Shown here: positions 38,551 through 51,362 of the stretch, piece after piece
Numbering within the stretch: position 1 is the stretch's first letter
How the letters are laid out: every line of letters starts with the position of its first letter
DNA from: Sandaracinus amylolyticus
Lineage (GTDB): Bacteria > Myxococcota_A > Polyangia > Polyangiales > Sandaracinaceae
Assembly: GCF_000737325.1 (NCBI RefSeq)
Contig: NZ_CP011125.1
Span: forward strand, 5,146,001-5,210,000
Direction: 5' to 3'
DNA length: 64,000 nucleotides
The notes under the pieces: generated by a model
Told to the model about the DNA's origin: nothing
Databases searched by the model: none
Seen by the model: the letters and a program-made list of their open reading frames with translations, nothing else
Program-made: the position numbers and the translations under genes

Positions 38551-40595
38551 GCCGCGTCGATCTGCGCGAGTTCCTCGACGCATACCTCGACGAGGTCGAC
38601 GAGCACCTCGCGAACGCGAACACGCAGCTCCTCGCGCTCGACGCCGCGCTGCGCGCGGGGGAGCCGACGCTGCGCGCGGTGCGCGAGCTGTTCCGCGCGC
38701 TGCACACGATCAAGGGGCTCTCCGCGATGGTCGGCGTGGAGCCGATCGTCGCGATCGCGCACCGGATGGAGGCGTCGCTGCGCGCGGCGGATCGCGCGGG
38801 CGGGCACGTGCCCGAGGGCGCGATCGACGTGATGCTGCAGGCGGTCGCCGCGATCCAGCAGCGCGTTCGCGCGCTCGCGAGCGATCGCCCGGTGCCCGCG
38901 CCGCCGAGCGCGCTGCTCTCGGCGCTCGACGCGCTCGACGAGGTCCGCACGCCGCTGCCGGTCGCGCGTGCGACCGGCGGGCTCGCGCTCGATCCCGTGG
39001 TGAACGCGAAGATCGCGGCGTTCGAGCGCGACACGCTGGAGCGCGGCATCGCCGGTGGCCGGCGCGCGCTGTGCGTGCGCTTCGCGCCGTCGCCCGAGCG
39101 TGCGGCGGCGGGCACGAACATCAACACCGTCCGCGAGCGGCTCGGTGTCATCTCCGAGATCGTGAAGGTCGTCCCGGTGTCGGCGCCGCGGAGCGCGGAG
39201 GCACCGGCCGGGCTCACGTTCGCGCTGCTCGTGCTCACGCACGCATCCGACGAGGAGGTCGTGCGCGCGGTCGGCGTCGATGCCGGCTCGATCGAGATCG
39301 TGGGCGAGCCCGCGGCGAGCGCGCCGGCGCCCGAGCCGCAGGTCGCGCCGATCCCGGCGATCGAGGACGACGAGCGCGACGACGTGCAGCGCCGCGGCGT
39401 GGTGCGCGTCGACGTCGCGCGGCTCGACGAGGCGCTGGAGCGGCTCGCGCAGCTCGTGATCTCGCGTGGCGTGCTCGCGCGCGAGATCGCGGCGCTCGCC
39501 TCGCGCGGCGCGGACGTGCGAGGGCTGCAGATCGTCCTGCGCGAGCAGTCGCGGCAGCTGCGCGACATGCGCGCGGCGGTGCTGCAGCTGCGCATGGTGC
39601 CCGCGAGCGAGGTGCTGGAGCGCGTGCCGCTGGTCGTCCGCGGGCTGCGGCGCGCGACGGGCAAGGCGGTGCGCCTCGAGCTCGACGCGGGGCGCACCGA
39701 GCTCGACAAGGCGGTCGCCGAGCGGCTCTTCCCGGCGCTCGTGCACCTCGTGCGCAACGCCGTCGATCACGCGATCGAGCCGGCGGAGGAGCGACGGCAG
39801 GCGGGCAAGCCGGAGGAAGGTCTTCTCCGCGTGACGTTCGAGACGCGCGGCACCGGGCAGATCGCGCTGATCGTGCAGGACGACGGACGCGGCATCGACG
39901 CGGAGCGCGTCGCCGCGCGCGCGGGCGTCGAGGTGCCGAACAACGACGCGGCGCTCCTCCAGCTGCTCTGCCGGCCCGGGCTCTCGACGCGCGATCAGGT
40001 GAGCACGACGAGCGGACGCGGCATCGGCATGGACGTGGTGCGCCGCATCGTCGTCGAGGAGCTCGGCGGCGATCTCGCGATGACGACGACGCCCGGGCGC
40101 GGCACGACGATCACCGCGCGCGTGCCGCTCACGCTGTCGATCGTCGACGTGCTCACGTTCGAGTGCGGCGCGCAGCGCTTCGTCGTCCCGATGGCGACGA
40201 TCGACGAGATCATCGAGGTCGATCCGACGCACGTCTCGGCGCCGCCGCGCGTGCACGGTGCCTCGACGGTCGCGCTGATCGAGCGGCGCGGCGAGCCCGT
40301 GCCGCTGGTGCGGCTCGATCGGACGCTGGGCCTGTCGAGCTCCGATCCCGAGCGCCCCAAGGCGCTCGTCGTACGGCGTGACGGCGACGCGATCGCGTTC
40401 GCGATCGATCGCACGATCGGCCAGCAGGAGGTCGTGGTGAGGCCGCTCGAAGATCCGCTGCTGCGCGTGCCCGGCGTGACCGGCGCGACCGATCTCGGCG
40501 ACGGCAGGCCCACGCTGGTCGTCGACCTCGTGGCGCTGCTCTCGCGGATGAGCGCCGAAGTGCGCTCCTTCGAGCCGAGCGAGGTGCGGACGTGA
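38547..40595 (+). CDS. cheA: Chemotaxis histidine kinase CheA
   Basis: The 682-residue protein has an HPt domain (His53 in FRALHTIKGLS), a linker, a dimerisation domain (VRVDVARLDEALERLAQLVISR), an ATPase (HLVRNAVDHAIEP, DDGRGIDAE, GRGIGMDVV, TPGRGTTI) and a C-terminal CheW-like domain. There is no clear P2 domain with CheY/CheB docking; in its place is a region with GINTVRERLGVISEIVKVVPV-like folding. GTG 38547 forms GTGA with the cheY stop. No attached receiver. Confidence 0.96.
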   Translation: MSRVDLREFLDAYLDEVDEHLANANTQLLALDAALRAGEPTLRAVRELFRALHTIKGLSAMVGVEPIVAIAHRMEASLRAADRAGGHVPEGAIDVMLQAVAAIQQRVRALASDRPVPAPPSALLSALDALDEVRTPLPVARATGGLALDPVVNAKIAAFERDTLERGIAGGRRALCVRFAPSPERAAAGTNINTVRERLGVISEIVKVVPVSAPRSAEAPAGLTFALLVLTHASDEEVVRAVGVDAGSIEIVGEPAASAPAPEPQVAPIPAIEDDERDDVQRRGVVRVDVARLDEALERLAQLVISRGVLAREIAALASRGADVRGLQIVLREQSRQLRDMRAAVLQLRMVPASEVLERVPLVVRGLRRATGKAVRLELDAGRTELDKAVAERLFPALVHLVRNAVDHAIEPAEERRQAGKPEEGLLRVTFETRGTGQIALIVQDDGRGIDAERVAARAGVEVPNNDAALLQLLCRPGLSTRDQVSTTSGRGIGMDVVRRIVVEELGGDLAMTTTPGRGTTITARVPLTLSIVDVLTFECGAQRFVVPMATIDEIIEVDPTHVSAPPRVHGASTVALIERRGEPVPLVRLDRTLGLSSSDPERPKALVVRRDGDAIAFAIDRTIGQQEVVVRPLEDPLLRVPGVTGATDLGDGRPTLVVDLVALLSRMSAEVRSFEPSEVRT

Positions 40596-41029
40596 GCGTG
40601 CTGCACGTGCTCTTCCGCGTCGGCGATGCGGAGTACGCGATCGCCGCCGACGAGGTGCTCCAGATGGAGTCGTACGACGGCGCGACGCCGGTCCCGAACG
40701 CGGCGGCGCACGTCGCGGGGATCGTGCAGGTGCGCGGGCGCGTGGTGCCGGTCGTCGATCTGCGCGTGCGCTTCAACGCGCCGGTGCGCGAGCGGACGAT
40801 CGATACGCGCGTGGTCGTCGCGCAGCGCGGCGAGCGCGCGGTGGCGCTGCTGGTCGACGCGGCGCGCGAGGTCGCGCGGCTGGCGCCGGAGCAGCTCAAG
40901 CCGCCGCCGCCGATGGTAGCGGCGCAGAGCGCGGGTTTCGTGCGCGCGATCGCGCAGGTCGCGGGGCGCATGGTGATGCTGATCGATCTCGACCGGGTGG
41001 TCGGCGAGGAGCGGCTCGATGGCGAATGA
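40592..41029 (+). CDS. cheW: Chemotaxis coupling protein CheW
   Basis: The 145-residue adaptor keeps the family pattern: [50 protein letters not shown] and a C-terminal [13 protein letters not shown]. It bridges receptor tips and CheA. GTG 40592 overlaps cheA by four bases, and the receptor gene starts inside it (11 bases). Confidence 0.95.
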   Translation: MSVLHVLFRVGDAEYAIAADEVLQMESYDGATPVPNAAAHVAGIVQVRGRVVPVVDLRVRFNAPVRERTIDTRVVVAQRGERAVALLVDAAREVARLAPEQLKPPPPMVAAQSAGFVRAIAQVAGRMVMLIDLDRVVGEERLDGE

Positions 41030-43571
41030 GCAGACGGACAACGGGACCTCGTACGCCGCGGCGGCGCTCGGGCAGCTCGGCGCGATCGCGCGCGCGCTCG
41101 CGGAGACCTCCGAGCTCGGGCGCGGCATCGAGGTCTCGGCAGAGCAGATCGCGGGCGCGGGACGCGAGCGGGCCGCGGCGGGCGACCAGGTGCGCGCCGC
41201 GATCGAGGCGGTCGCCACGGGCATCGAGAGCGCCTCGGTGTCGGCCGAGGAGCTCTCGCGCTCGCAGGCGAACGTCGGTGATCTCGCGCGCGGCCTCCAG
41301 AAGAGCGGCGAGGAGACGGCGAGCGGCCTCTCCGAGGTCGCGGCGTCGGTGCGCAAGGTCGAGGCCGACGCGGCGTCGCTCGCGCAGTCCGCGGACGCGA
41401 CCGCGACGACGCTCGAGCAGACCGCACGCTCGGTGAAGAGCGTCGCGAGCGACGCGCAGGAGCTCGCGGCGGCGAGCGAGCAGCTCCTCGCGAGCGCCAG
41501 CGAGACCAGCGCGACGGTCGCGGACATCACGGCGCGCGGTCAGACGAGCGCCGCATCGGTCGAGCAGGTCGCGGCGACCGCGGCCGAGATGTCGGCGGGG
41601 ATCACGCGGCTCGCGACCGACGCACGCGGCGTGGGCGCGCGGATCGGCGAGGTCAGCACGACCGTCGCGTCGGTCGGCGACGCGCTCGCCGTGGTCGCCC
41701 GCGACAGCGCCGAGATGGCGGCGGCGGTCGACCAGACGAGCACGACGACCGAAGAGCTCGCGCGCTCGATCCGCAGCACCGCCGATCACGCGCGCGCGCT
41801 GCAGGAATCGGCGGCGAACGTGGGGTCGAACACGAACGAGATCGCGTCGTCGGTCGAAGAGGTCGCGGCGACCGCGCAGAAGAACGCGAGCGTCGTCGAC
41901 GCGAGCGCGACGGCGATCGAGCAGCTCGCGCGCACGGCGCAGCTGTCCGCGCGCGGCGCGGAGCAGATCGAGCAGCTCGCCGCCACGAGCGCGACGGCCG
42001 CGGGGCAGCTCGAGACGTCGACGCGCCGGATGGCGCAGGTCGCGGAGAGCGCGCGCATCACCGCCGATCGCGTGGGCGGTGCGGCGCGCGAAGGCGGCGC
42101 GACGGTCGCGAAGTCGATCGCGGGGCTCGGCCGGATCCGCAATTCGATCGCGGAGTCGGCGGGGGTCGTGAAGGAGATGGGCCGCCGCGCCGAGGAGATC
42201 GGCGACATCGTGCAGACGATCAACGTCATCGCGGATCGCACGAACCTGCTCTCGCTGAACGCGAGCATCGAGGCGGCGCGCGCCGGCGAGCACGGTCGCG
42301 GGTTCGCGGTCGTCGCCGAGGAGATCCGCGCGCTCGCGGATCGCGCGGCCGCGGCGAGCGCGGACATCGCGAAGATCGTCCGCCAGCTGCAGAGCACGGC
42401 GCGCGACGCGGTCAGCTCGTCGAGCGACGGGCTGCGCGCGGCGGACGAAGGGGCGTCGCTCGCGGGCGACGCCGAGCGCGCGCTGGCGACGATCCTCGGC
42501 GGTGTCGAGGAGCTCGGCGGCGGAGTCCGCGATCTCGCGCGCGGCGCGGCCGAGCAGACGGGCGCGGTGCAGGCGGTCGTCGGCGCGACGCAGCGCACGA
42601 GCGAGCACGCGCGCACGATCGCGAACGCGGCCGACGAGCAGGTCCAGGCGACGCAGACGCTCACGCGCGACGCGAACGAGCTGCGGAAGATGGCGCGCCA
42701 GACGTCCGAGGCGACCGCGGATCAGGCGCGCCGCCTGCGCGACGTGGTGCGCGCGAACGCGCAGCTCACGACGACGGCCGAGCAGGTCGCGGTCGCCGCG
42801 CAGGAGCAGGCCGCCGCGTCGACGCAGCTCGCGGGCGCGGCGAACCGCCTCCGCGGGCTCGCGCAGCGGACGACCTCCGCGATGGCGGAGCAGAGCAAAT
42901 CGATCGGCGCGACGGCTGCCGCGGCGGCCGAGGTCGCGACCGCGACGCAGCGCACGATCGGAGGGCTCGGCGAGCAGGCCCGCGGCGCGAGCGAGATCGC
43001 GAAGGCGATGGACGCGTCGCGCAAGGACGCGGTGCAGACGGCCCGCGCCCTCGACGAGCAGTCCCGCGCGACGAAGGAGATCGAGTCGACGGCGCGCGAG
43101 GTCGCGCGGCTCGCGCAGTCGATCACGCGGGCCGCGTCGGAGCAGAGCCAGGCGACGTCGTCGCTCGCGAAGGGCGGCGACGACGTGCGGCGCATCGCGA
43201 AGCAGACGGCGCGCGCCGTCGAGGAGCAGAGCCGCGCGCTCGAAGATCTCGCCGCCGCGGCGACGCGCCAGAGCCGCGACATCACCACCGTCGCGCGCGC
43301 GACGATCGAGCAGGGCAGCGTGAGCTCGAGCATCGCGAAGGAGCTCGGCACGATGCGCGAGCGCGCGAGAGAGATCGTCGGCGTCACCGCGCAGCAGGCG
43401 ACGGGGCTGCGCACGCTCGCGTCGAGCGCAGCGGAGATCGCCGAGGGCGTCTCGCGCGTCCGCGAGCTGGTCGCGGAGCAGAACGAGACGGTCTCGACGC
43501 TGGCCGCGGCCGTCTCGACGGAGAGCGGCGGTCCGGGGAGCGGCGTCCACCGCGGCACGGGGCACGCGTGA
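41019..43571 (+). CDS. Soluble methyl-accepting chemoreceptor of exceptional length
   Basis: The 850-residue protein lacks membrane spans and any ligand-binding domain I can see. The receptor tip lies in the centre (about 399-450): [40 protein letters not shown]. On each side about 400 residues of Ala/Glu/Gln/Ser-rich heptads run to the ends, so the chain may form one antiparallel hairpin with symmetrical arms. That is roughly twice as long as cytoplasmic receptors such as FrzCD. Many Glu-Gln and Ala-Ala pairs could be methylation sites for CheR. It overlaps cheW and the HEAT gene. Confidence 0.93.
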   Translation: MANEQTDNGTSYAAAALGQLGAIARALAETSELGRGIEVSAEQIAGAGRERAAAGDQVRAAIEAVATGIESASVSAEELSRSQANVGDLARGLQKSGEETASGLSEVAASVRKVEADAASLAQSADATATTLEQTARSVKSVASDAQELAAASEQLLASASETSATVADITARGQTSAASVEQVAATAAEMSAGITRLATDARGVGARIGEVSTTVASVGDALAVVARDSAEMAAAVDQTSTTTEELARSIRSTADHARALQESAANVGSNTNEIASSVEEVAATAQKNASVVDASATAIEQLARTAQLSARGAEQIEQLAATSATAAGQLETSTRRMAQVAESARITADRVGGAAREGGATVAKSIAGLGRIRNSIAESAGVVKEMGRRAEEIGDIVQTINVIADRTNLLSLNASIEAARAGEHGRGFAVVAEEIRALADRAAAASADIAKIVRQLQSTARDAVSSSSDGLRAADEGASLAGDAERALATILGGVEELGGGVRDLARGAAEQTGAVQAVVGATQRTSEHARTIANAADEQVQATQTLTRDANELRKMARQTSEATADQARRLRDVVRANAQLTTTAEQVAVAAQEQAAASTQLAGAANRLRGLAQRTTSAMAEQSKSIGATAAAAAEVATATQRTIGGLGEQARGASEIAKAMDASRKDAVQTARALDEQSRATKEIESTAREVARLAQSITRAASEQSQATSSLAKGGDDVRRIAKQTARAVEEQSRALEDLAAAATRQSRDITTVARATIEQGSVSSSIAKELGTMRERAREIVGVTAQQATGLRTLASSAAEIAEGVSRVRELVAEQNETVSTLAAAVSTESGGPGSGVHRGTGHA

Positions 43572-45922
43572 CCTCTCGTCTCGCGCTCTCGGCCGCCGAT
43601 CGCGCGCGCGCGGCCGAGGTCGACGAGCTCGCGTCGCAGCTGCCCGCGACGCTGGGCGAGCTCGTCGCGTGCCTCGATGCGCCGACGTGGCCGGTGCGGC
43701 GCGCGGCCGTCGCGGCGCTCGCGCGCGCCGGGGACGTCGCGGTCGCGCCGCTGGTCGAGATCCTGAAGAGCCGGCGCGATCGCGAGGCGCGCCTCGCGGC
43801 GGCGGTCGACGCGCTCGCCGCGTCGAGCGGTGACGTCGACGCCGCGATGCTCACCCTCGCCGACGCAGCGCCGCCCGCGGTGGTGTGCGACGCGCTGCAG
43901 GTCCTCGGTCGTCGGCGCAGCGCGGTCGCGATCCCCGCGATGGCCGAGCGCGTCTCCGACCCCGACGACAACGTCGCGGTCGCGGCGCTCGAGGCGCTCG
44001 GTCGCGTGGGCGGCGGCGCCGGGCTCGACGCGGTGATCGAAGCCGCGAGCAGCGGTCGCTTCTTCCGCGTGTACCCCGCGATCGACGTGCTCGCGCGCTC
44101 GGGGGACGCACGCGCGATCCCGCCGCTCGAGCGGCTCGTGGACGATCCCCTCTGCGGCCCCGAGGCTGCTCGTGCCCTGGCGCGTCACGGCGATCTCGCG
44201 GCGGTCGGCGCGCTCGCGCGGCGCCTCGTCGCACGCAGCACGTCGATGGCGCGCGTCGCTGCGATCGCGCTGGTCGAGGCGATCGATCGCCTGCACGACC
44301 GGTTCGGCGCGGCGCCCGGCGCGATCGAGGCGATCCGCGCCGAGCTCGCGGAGCACGAGGGCGCAGCAGGACAGATCGCCCAGGCGCTCGCGGGCAGCGA
44401 CGCCGAGGCTCGCGTCGCGCTCGCGCGCGTGCTCGGCTGGCTCGGCGACGACGACGGTGCCCCGCCGCTGATCGATCTGCTCGCGGACGACGACCCGCGC
44501 GTCGCGCGCGCCGCCGCCGAGGGGCTCGCGAGCATCGGCCGCGCCGCGGAGCGCAGCCTCGTCGACGCACTGCCGCGGATGTCGAGCGAGCTGCGCGCCC
44601 TGGTCGTCCCGCAGATCGTCGCGCGCACCGAGTACGCGTCGGCGATCGCGTCGTGCCTCGACGATCCGCGCCCCGACGTGCGCGCGATCGCGTGCGCCGC
44701 GCTCGCGCGTGCCGGCGCGACGGAGGTCGTGCCGCGGCTCTTCGCGCTCGTCGCCGATCCCGACGCGCGCGTCGCGCAGGCCGCGCTCGCCGCGATCCAG
44801 GCGCTCGGCGACGCGTCGACCGAGCCCCTCGCGATCGCCGCCACGCGGGATGCCGATCCGCGCGTCCGGCGCGCCGCGCTGCGCCTGCTCGGGTACTTCG
44901 GCTGGCCGAGCGCCCTCGCCCCGCTGCTCGCGGCGGTCGCCGAGCCCGACGATCGCATCGCCGAGCTCGCGCTCTCGAGCCTCGCGTACGTCGAGCATCC
45001 GCAGGCGCGCTCGGCCCTCCTCGACGCGAGCCGGAGCCCGCGCCCGCGTGTCCGCGCCGCTGCGCTGCGCGCGCTCGGCGACCTGGATCGCAGCGACGAG
45101 ACCGTCGAGCGCCTCGTCGAGGCGCTCGACGACGAGGCGCCGTGGCCGCGCTACTTCGCGTGTCAGGCGCTCGGTCGCCTCGGCGCGACGGCGGCGATCG
45201 ACGCGCTCGTCGCGCACCTCGGCGATCCCGCCGGCCAGGTGCGCATCGCGGTGATCGACGCGCTGGCGCGCCTTCCCGGCGAGCGCGCGTCGCAGGCGCT
45301 GCTCGACGCCGCGCGCTCCGCCGATCCCGATCTGCGTCGCGCCGCGCTCGTGGGCCTCGGCATCGCGCGACCGCCCGACGCGCGCGCGGCGCTGCTCGCC
45401 GCCAGCGACGACGCCGATCCCGCCACGCGCATCATCGCGCTCTCCTCGCTCGGCTCGCTCGAGGGTGACGACGTGCTCGCCGCGCTCGTGCGCGCGGTCC
45501 GCACCGGCGACCCCGAGACGCGCGCCGCGGCGCTCGGCGTGCTCGCGACGCGCGACGGTCGCGACACCACGCGCGCGCTGATCGAGCTCGACCGCGACGA
45601 GCCGCTCGGCGAGCTCACGCTCGCCGCGCTCTCGACCCCCGCGAGAGGACGCATCCCCGCGATGCTCGAGCTGCTCGAGGACGCCGACGCCGCGACGGCG
45701 TCGCGCCTCACCGCCGCGCTCGCACGCATGAACCGCGAGGACGCGCGCGCCGCGCTCGGCGTCGCGCTCGCCACGACGTCGGTCGAGGCGCGCCGCGCGG
45801 CTGCGGCGGCGCTCGCCGCGATCGCGCCCCGCGAGGCAGCCGCGCAGCTCGAGCGCGCGCTCTCGCGAGATCCGGATGCCGAGGTGCGCCGGTTCGCGGC
45901 GCACGGGCTCGCACGACGATGA
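43568..45922 (+). CDS. HEAT-repeat protein (PBS-lyase/CpcE-like)
   Basis: The 784-residue soluble solenoid consists of about 24 HEAT-like repeats with the pattern D..vR..A..aLg.lg.....pL, for example [20 protein letters not shown] and [18 protein letters not shown]. The start GTG 43568 overlaps the receptor stop (GTGA) and cheR overlaps its end (ATGA), so it is an integral member of the che operon. In Myxococcus xanthus the Che7 system also has a HEAT-repeat partner (Cpc7) that acts with its CheY. A binding target or scaffold role is likely here too. Confidence 0.9.
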   Translation: MTSRLALSAADRARAAEVDELASQLPATLGELVACLDAPTWPVRRAAVAALARAGDVAVAPLVEILKSRRDREARLAAAVDALAASSGDVDAAMLTLADAAPPAVVCDALQVLGRRRSAVAIPAMAERVSDPDDNVAVAALEALGRVGGGAGLDAVIEAASSGRFFRVYPAIDVLARSGDARAIPPLERLVDDPLCGPEAARALARHGDLAAVGALARRLVARSTSMARVAAIALVEAIDRLHDRFGAAPGAIEAIRAELAEHEGAAGQIAQALAGSDAEARVALARVLGWLGDDDGAPPLIDLLADDDPRVARAAAEGLASIGRAAERSLVDALPRMSSELRALVVPQIVARTEYASAIASCLDDPRPDVRAIACAALARAGATEVVPRLFALVADPDARVAQAALAAIQALGDASTEPLAIAATRDADPRVRRAALRLLGYFGWPSALAPLLAAVAEPDDRIAELALSSLAYVEHPQARSALLDASRSPRPRVRAAALRALGDLDRSDETVERLVEALDDEAPWPRYFACQALGRLGATAAIDALVAHLGDPAGQVRIAVIDALARLPGERASQALLDAARSADPDLRRAALVGLGIARPPDARAALLAASDDADPATRIIALSSLGSLEGDDVLAALVRAVRTGDPETRAAALGVLATRDGRDTTRALIELDRDEPLGELTLAALSTPARGRIPAMLELLEDADAATASRLTAALARMNREDARAALGVALATTSVEARRAAAAALAAIAPREAAAQLERALSRDPDAEVRRFAAHGLARR

Positions 45923-46728
45923 CCGATCGCGCTCCGCAGCAGATCCTGACGGTGCTCGCGCGCCTCGTCGAAGAGCGCACCGGCCTCCACTACTCCGAGC
46001 GCGACCGCGATCTCTTCGAGCAGAAGCTCGCCGATCACGCGGCCGAAGAGGGCTACCCCACGCTCCTCGAGCTCTACTACGCGCTGCGCTACGACGACCC
46101 GGACGGCGAGGTGCTCGATCGCGTCATCGACGCGCTCGTCGTCGGTGAGACGTACTTCTTCCGCGAGGCGCGCGGCCTCGAGGTGCTGCTCGAGCCGCTG
46201 ATCGAGCGCGCGCGGCGCGGCGAGCAGGTGCGCATCTGGTCGGCCGCATGCGCGACCGGCGAGGAGCCGATCACGATGGCGATCCTCCTCGATCGCGCCG
46301 GCGTGCTCGATCGCGTGGAGCTGGTCGCGACCGACATCAGCCCGCGCGCCCTCGAGCGCGCTCGACGCGGCGAGCACACGCGACGCGCGCATCGCGCCGT
46401 GCCGGACGGAATGCCTCCGTGGATCCAGGTCGACGGCGATCGCGCGATCGTGGACGAGCGACTGCGCGCGCGCATCGACTGGCGCCGCGTGAACCTCGTC
46501 GACGAAGCCGCGGTCGCGGCGCTCGGGCGCTTCGACGCGATCGTCTGCCGCAACGTGCTCATCTACTTCCACGACGAGCAGATCCAGCGCGTCGCGAGCT
46601 CGCTCGCGCGCGCCCTCCAGCCCGGCGGCGAGCTCCTGATCGGCGCATCGGAGTCGCTGCTGCGCTTCGGCAGCATGTTCCAGTGTGTCGAGCGCGGCGG
46701 CGTGTTCCTCTACGGCGTGACCTCATGA
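45919..46728 (+). CDS. cheR: Chemoreceptor methyltransferase CheR
   Basis: A 269-residue protein with the N-terminal helical domain (LVEERTGLHYSERDRDLFEQ), the ETYFFRE motif, SAM-binding WSAACATGEEP, ATDISPRALERAR and FDAIVCRNVLIYF. It methylates receptor glutamates. No TPR extension is present. ATG 45919 and the next start both overlap by ATGA, so it is fully coupled. Confidence 0.96.
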   Translation: MTDRAPQQILTVLARLVEERTGLHYSERDRDLFEQKLADHAAEEGYPTLLELYYALRYDDPDGEVLDRVIDALVVGETYFFREARGLEVLLEPLIERARRGEQVRIWSAACATGEEPITMAILLDRAGVLDRVELVATDISPRALERARRGEHTRRAHRAVPDGMPPWIQVDGDRAIVDERLRARIDWRRVNLVDEAAVAALGRFDAIVCRNVLIYFHDEQIQRVASSLARALQPGGELLIGASESLLRFGSMFQCVERGGVFLYGVTS

Positions 46729-47774
46729 GCGCTCCGCACCGCAAGGTCCGCGTGCTCGTGTGCGACGACTCCGCGTTCGCGCGCAAGGTGCTGCGCGACG
46801 TGCTCTCGCGCAGCGATCGCATCGAGGTCGTCGACGCCGCGCGCGACGGCATCGACGCGCTCGAGAAGATCGCGACGCTCCGCCCCGACGTGATCACGCT
46901 CGACCTCGTGATGCCGAACCTCGACGGCCTCGGCGTCCTCGCTGCGATGCCTGCGGTGGACGCGCCGCGGGTCGTCGTCGTGAGCAGCTCGGCGTCGGAG
47001 AGCGATCTCGTGGTGAGGGCGCTCGAGCTCGGCGCGATCACGACCATCGAGAAGCCGACGGCGCTCGCCACCGAGCGCCTCTACGAGCTCGCGGGCGCGG
47101 TCGAGCGCGCCGTGCTGCTCGCCGCCGAAGCGAAGGTGCACCCCGCCGCCACGGCGACGCCGGTCACACCGATCGTCGTCGCGCCCCAGGCCGCGCGCAC
47201 GAAGCTCCTCGTGCTCGGCGCGTCGACCGGTGGCCCGCGCGCGATCACGCGCGTGCTGTCCGCCCTCCCCGCGTCGTTCCCCGTGCCGATCGCGGTCGTG
47301 CTCCACATGCCGGTCGGGTACACCGAGGCATTCGCTGCGCGCGTCGACGAGGCGAGCCCGCTCGAGGTCCTCGAGGCGCGCGACGGCCTCGAGCTCGTCC
47401 CCGGCCGCGTGGTGGTCGCCCGCGCCGGCATGCACCTGTCGATCGTGCGCGAGGACGAGCGTGTGGTCTGCGCGCTCGACGTGCTCCCGCTCGAGACGCC
47501 GCACCGTCCGGCGGTCGACGTCCTCTTCCGCAGCGCCGCGAAGGTGTTCGGCGCCGACGTGCTCGGGGTCGTGCTCACCGGGATGGGCAACGACGGCCTC
47601 GCCGGCGCGCGCGACCTCGTCGCGGCCAACGCGCAGGTGATCGTCGAGGACGCGAGCACGTGCGTCGTCTACGGCATGCCCCGCAGCGTCGCCGAGGCCG
47701 GCCTCGCTGCGGCCGAGGTGCCGATCGACGCGATGGCCGCCGAGATCGTCGCGCGCGTCGCGCAGGAGCCCTGA
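46725..47774 (+). CDS. cheB: Chemotaxis glutamate methylesterase CheB
   Basis: The 349-residue protein has a receiver (VLVCDDSAFARKVLRDVL, ITLDLVMPNLDG, KPTAL) and a methylesterase domain with the catalytic Ser in LLVLGASTGGPRA, His in VLHMPVG and Asp in LTGMGNDGLAGAR. It removes methyl groups from receptors. It is the last gene of the operon and ends four bases from the convergent cyclase gene. Confidence 0.96.
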   Translation: MSAPHRKVRVLVCDDSAFARKVLRDVLSRSDRIEVVDAARDGIDALEKIATLRPDVITLDLVMPNLDGLGVLAAMPAVDAPRVVVVSSSASESDLVVRALELGAITTIEKPTALATERLYELAGAVERAVLLAAEAKVHPAATATPVTPIVVAPQAARTKLLVLGASTGGPRAITRVLSALPASFPVPIAVVLHMPVGYTEAFAARVDEASPLEVLEARDGLELVPGRVVVARAGMHLSIVREDERVVCALDVLPLETPHRPAVDVLFRSAAKVFGADVLGVVLTGMGNDGLAGARDLVAANAQVIVEDASTCVVYGMPRSVAEAGLAAAEVPIDAMAAEIVARVAQEP

Positions 47775-47777
47775 GGC

Positions 47778-49649
<1,872 letters not shown>

Positions 49650-49715
49650 CGCGTTGAACGGCTTGGGCGAGTCGGATGCTATCGGGACGGCCGGGCCGAG
49701 TAAATAGCGACGAGC

Positions 49716-50981
49716 GTGCCGCCCGGGACACCGATTAGAGTGCGCGACGTGTGGCGCGCCGCGGACGAGGCCCTGCTCGCTCGGATCGAGGACGAGCACG
49801 TGCTCGAGCGTCTCTGGGCGCGCGCCGCGCCGGGCGCGACGCCGCTCCATCCGCGCGCGTCCGGCATGGTGCGTCTCCTGCGCGAGCGCGCCGACGCGCG
49901 CGACGCGATCGCGGCGGCGGAGTCGGGCAACGCCGCGCCGCTGCTCGTGCGGCTCGAGCCCTCGCGGCTCGAGGGCTGGTCGCCCGCCCTGGTGCACCAC
50001 CTCGCGCTCTTCCACCGCGCGCGCGCCGAGCACGCGATCGCGCGGGACGCGGTGAGCACGAGCGCGGCGCGCCAGACGCTCGAGCACGCGCTGATGCTGA
50101 TCGGCGCGACTTGGATCGCGCTCGGGCGCGAGCAGACCTACCTGCGCGAGCTCGCGCTCGACGTGATCGCGGGCGCGCTCCCCGCCGGCGAGATCGATCG
50201 CGCGGTCGACGCCGCCGCGATGCGAGGGCTCGACGTGATCGCCGCGATCGCGCGCGAGGGCATCGACGCGCGGCGCGGCGGCGCCGCGATCGCGCTGCGC
50301 GTGCTCGGTCGGGCGAGCGAGGTCGTCGCGATCGCCGGCGCGGACGGAGCGCTCGCCGATCGCGCGCAGGATCGCGCGCTCGGGCTGCGCAGCGAGCTGG
50401 TGCACACGATGCTCGCGCCGCTGTCGATCGAGATCGAGGAGCTCGCCGCGCGCGAGTGGAAGCCGATCGAGGTCGCGTCGGTGCTCGAGCGGGCGCGCGA
50501 TGCGTGGCGCTGGGCGGGCGAGGAGGTCGAGGTCGAGCGCTTCGTGGTGCGCGAGCTGCCGCGCTTCGCGTGGGACCTCTATCGCGCGCGCAAATGGGAC
50601 GACCTGCGGCTCGTGTTGCGGCCCCTCGAGCAGCCGAGCGACTCGCTCGCGATGCGCATCCAGCGTGACCCGATGGAGCTCGCGTGGGCGGCGCAGTGCG
50701 CGCAGGTGCTGGTCTTCCGCGCCGAGCTCGCGCCCACGCTCGACGCGCAGATCGGCCTCGCCGAGCGCGGCTACGCGCTGTGCCCGACGCTGCGCAACGC
50801 GCGGCTCGTGCTCGCGGATCTGCTCTGCGCGCGCGCCGAGCGCAGGCTCGAGGGGCCCTCCGTCCTGCGCGCCGCCGACTCCTGGCAGGACGCCAAGCGC
50901 GACATCACGCGCGCCGAGGAGATCCACCCCGAGCTGTCGCGCCTGCCCGCCGCGCGCGAGAAGCTCGCGAGGTCGCGATGA
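49716..50981 (+). CDS. Hypothetical helical-repeat protein
   Basis: A 421-residue soluble protein of unknown family. It is almost all helical and Ala/Arg/Glu-rich, with short TPR-like pieces in the last third (AAQCAQVLVFRAELAPTLDAQ, AERGYALCPTLRNARLVLADL). No catalytic motif is visible. The start could be GTG 49716 or GTG 49740. It is divergent from the cyclase gene and overlaps the next gene by ATGA. Confidence 0.6.
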   Translation: MPPGTPIRVRDVWRAADEALLARIEDEHVLERLWARAAPGATPLHPRASGMVRLLRERADARDAIAAAESGNAAPLLVRLEPSRLEGWSPALVHHLALFHRARAEHAIARDAVSTSAARQTLEHALMLIGATWIALGREQTYLRELALDVIAGALPAGEIDRAVDAAAMRGLDVIAAIAREGIDARRGGAAIALRVLGRASEVVAIAGADGALADRAQDRALGLRSELVHTMLAPLSIEIEELAAREWKPIEVASVLERARDAWRWAGEEVEVERFVVRELPRFAWDLYRARKWDDLRLVLRPLEQPSDSLAMRIQRDPMELAWAAQCAQVLVFRAELAPTLDAQIGLAERGYALCPTLRNARLVLADLLCARAERRLEGPSVLRAADSWQDAKRDITRAEEIHPELSRLPAAREKLARSR

Positions 50982-51358
50982 CGACGATCAAGAAGAGCCC
51001 TTTCGAGCGCTTCGACATCGACCCGCGCGGAGGGCCCGTCGCGATCACCGAGCGACTGCGCGAGCTCGCGGAGGAGACGACCGACGCCGACGAGCGCGCC
51101 GCGATCCGCGCTGCCTGGGAAGAGCTCACGCTGCACCCGCTGCGTCGCCTGACGGCCGCGCTCGACAGCTTCCCCGAGTCGCGCGCCGCGATGGGCACGC
51201 CGCCGCGCCGCGCCGCGCCGATCGCGTCCGACGCGCCGCTCGATCTGCCCGATCTGATCGCCCGCCCGCGCGCCCGCGCCGCCCTCCCTCCGCCGACCGA
51301 CGACGAGCGCGCGCTGCTCGCGCCGCCGTCGCCGACCGATCCGCTCGGCCGGCGCTGA
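50978..51358 (+). CDS. Small hypothetical protein
   Basis: A 126-residue protein with an amphipathic helical first half (FERFDIDPRGGPVAITERLRELAEE) and a disordered, Pro/Arg/Asp-rich second half. It is coupled to the preceding helical-repeat gene by an ATGA overlap and is probably its partner. No family recognised. It ends five bases from the convergent lipoprotein gene. Confidence 0.55.
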   Translation: MTTIKKSPFERFDIDPRGGPVAITERLRELAEETTDADERAAIRAAWEELTLHPLRRLTAALDSFPESRAAMGTPPRRAAPIASDAPLDLPDLIARPRARAALPPPTDDERALLAPPSPTDPLGRR

Positions 51359-51362
51359 TCGA

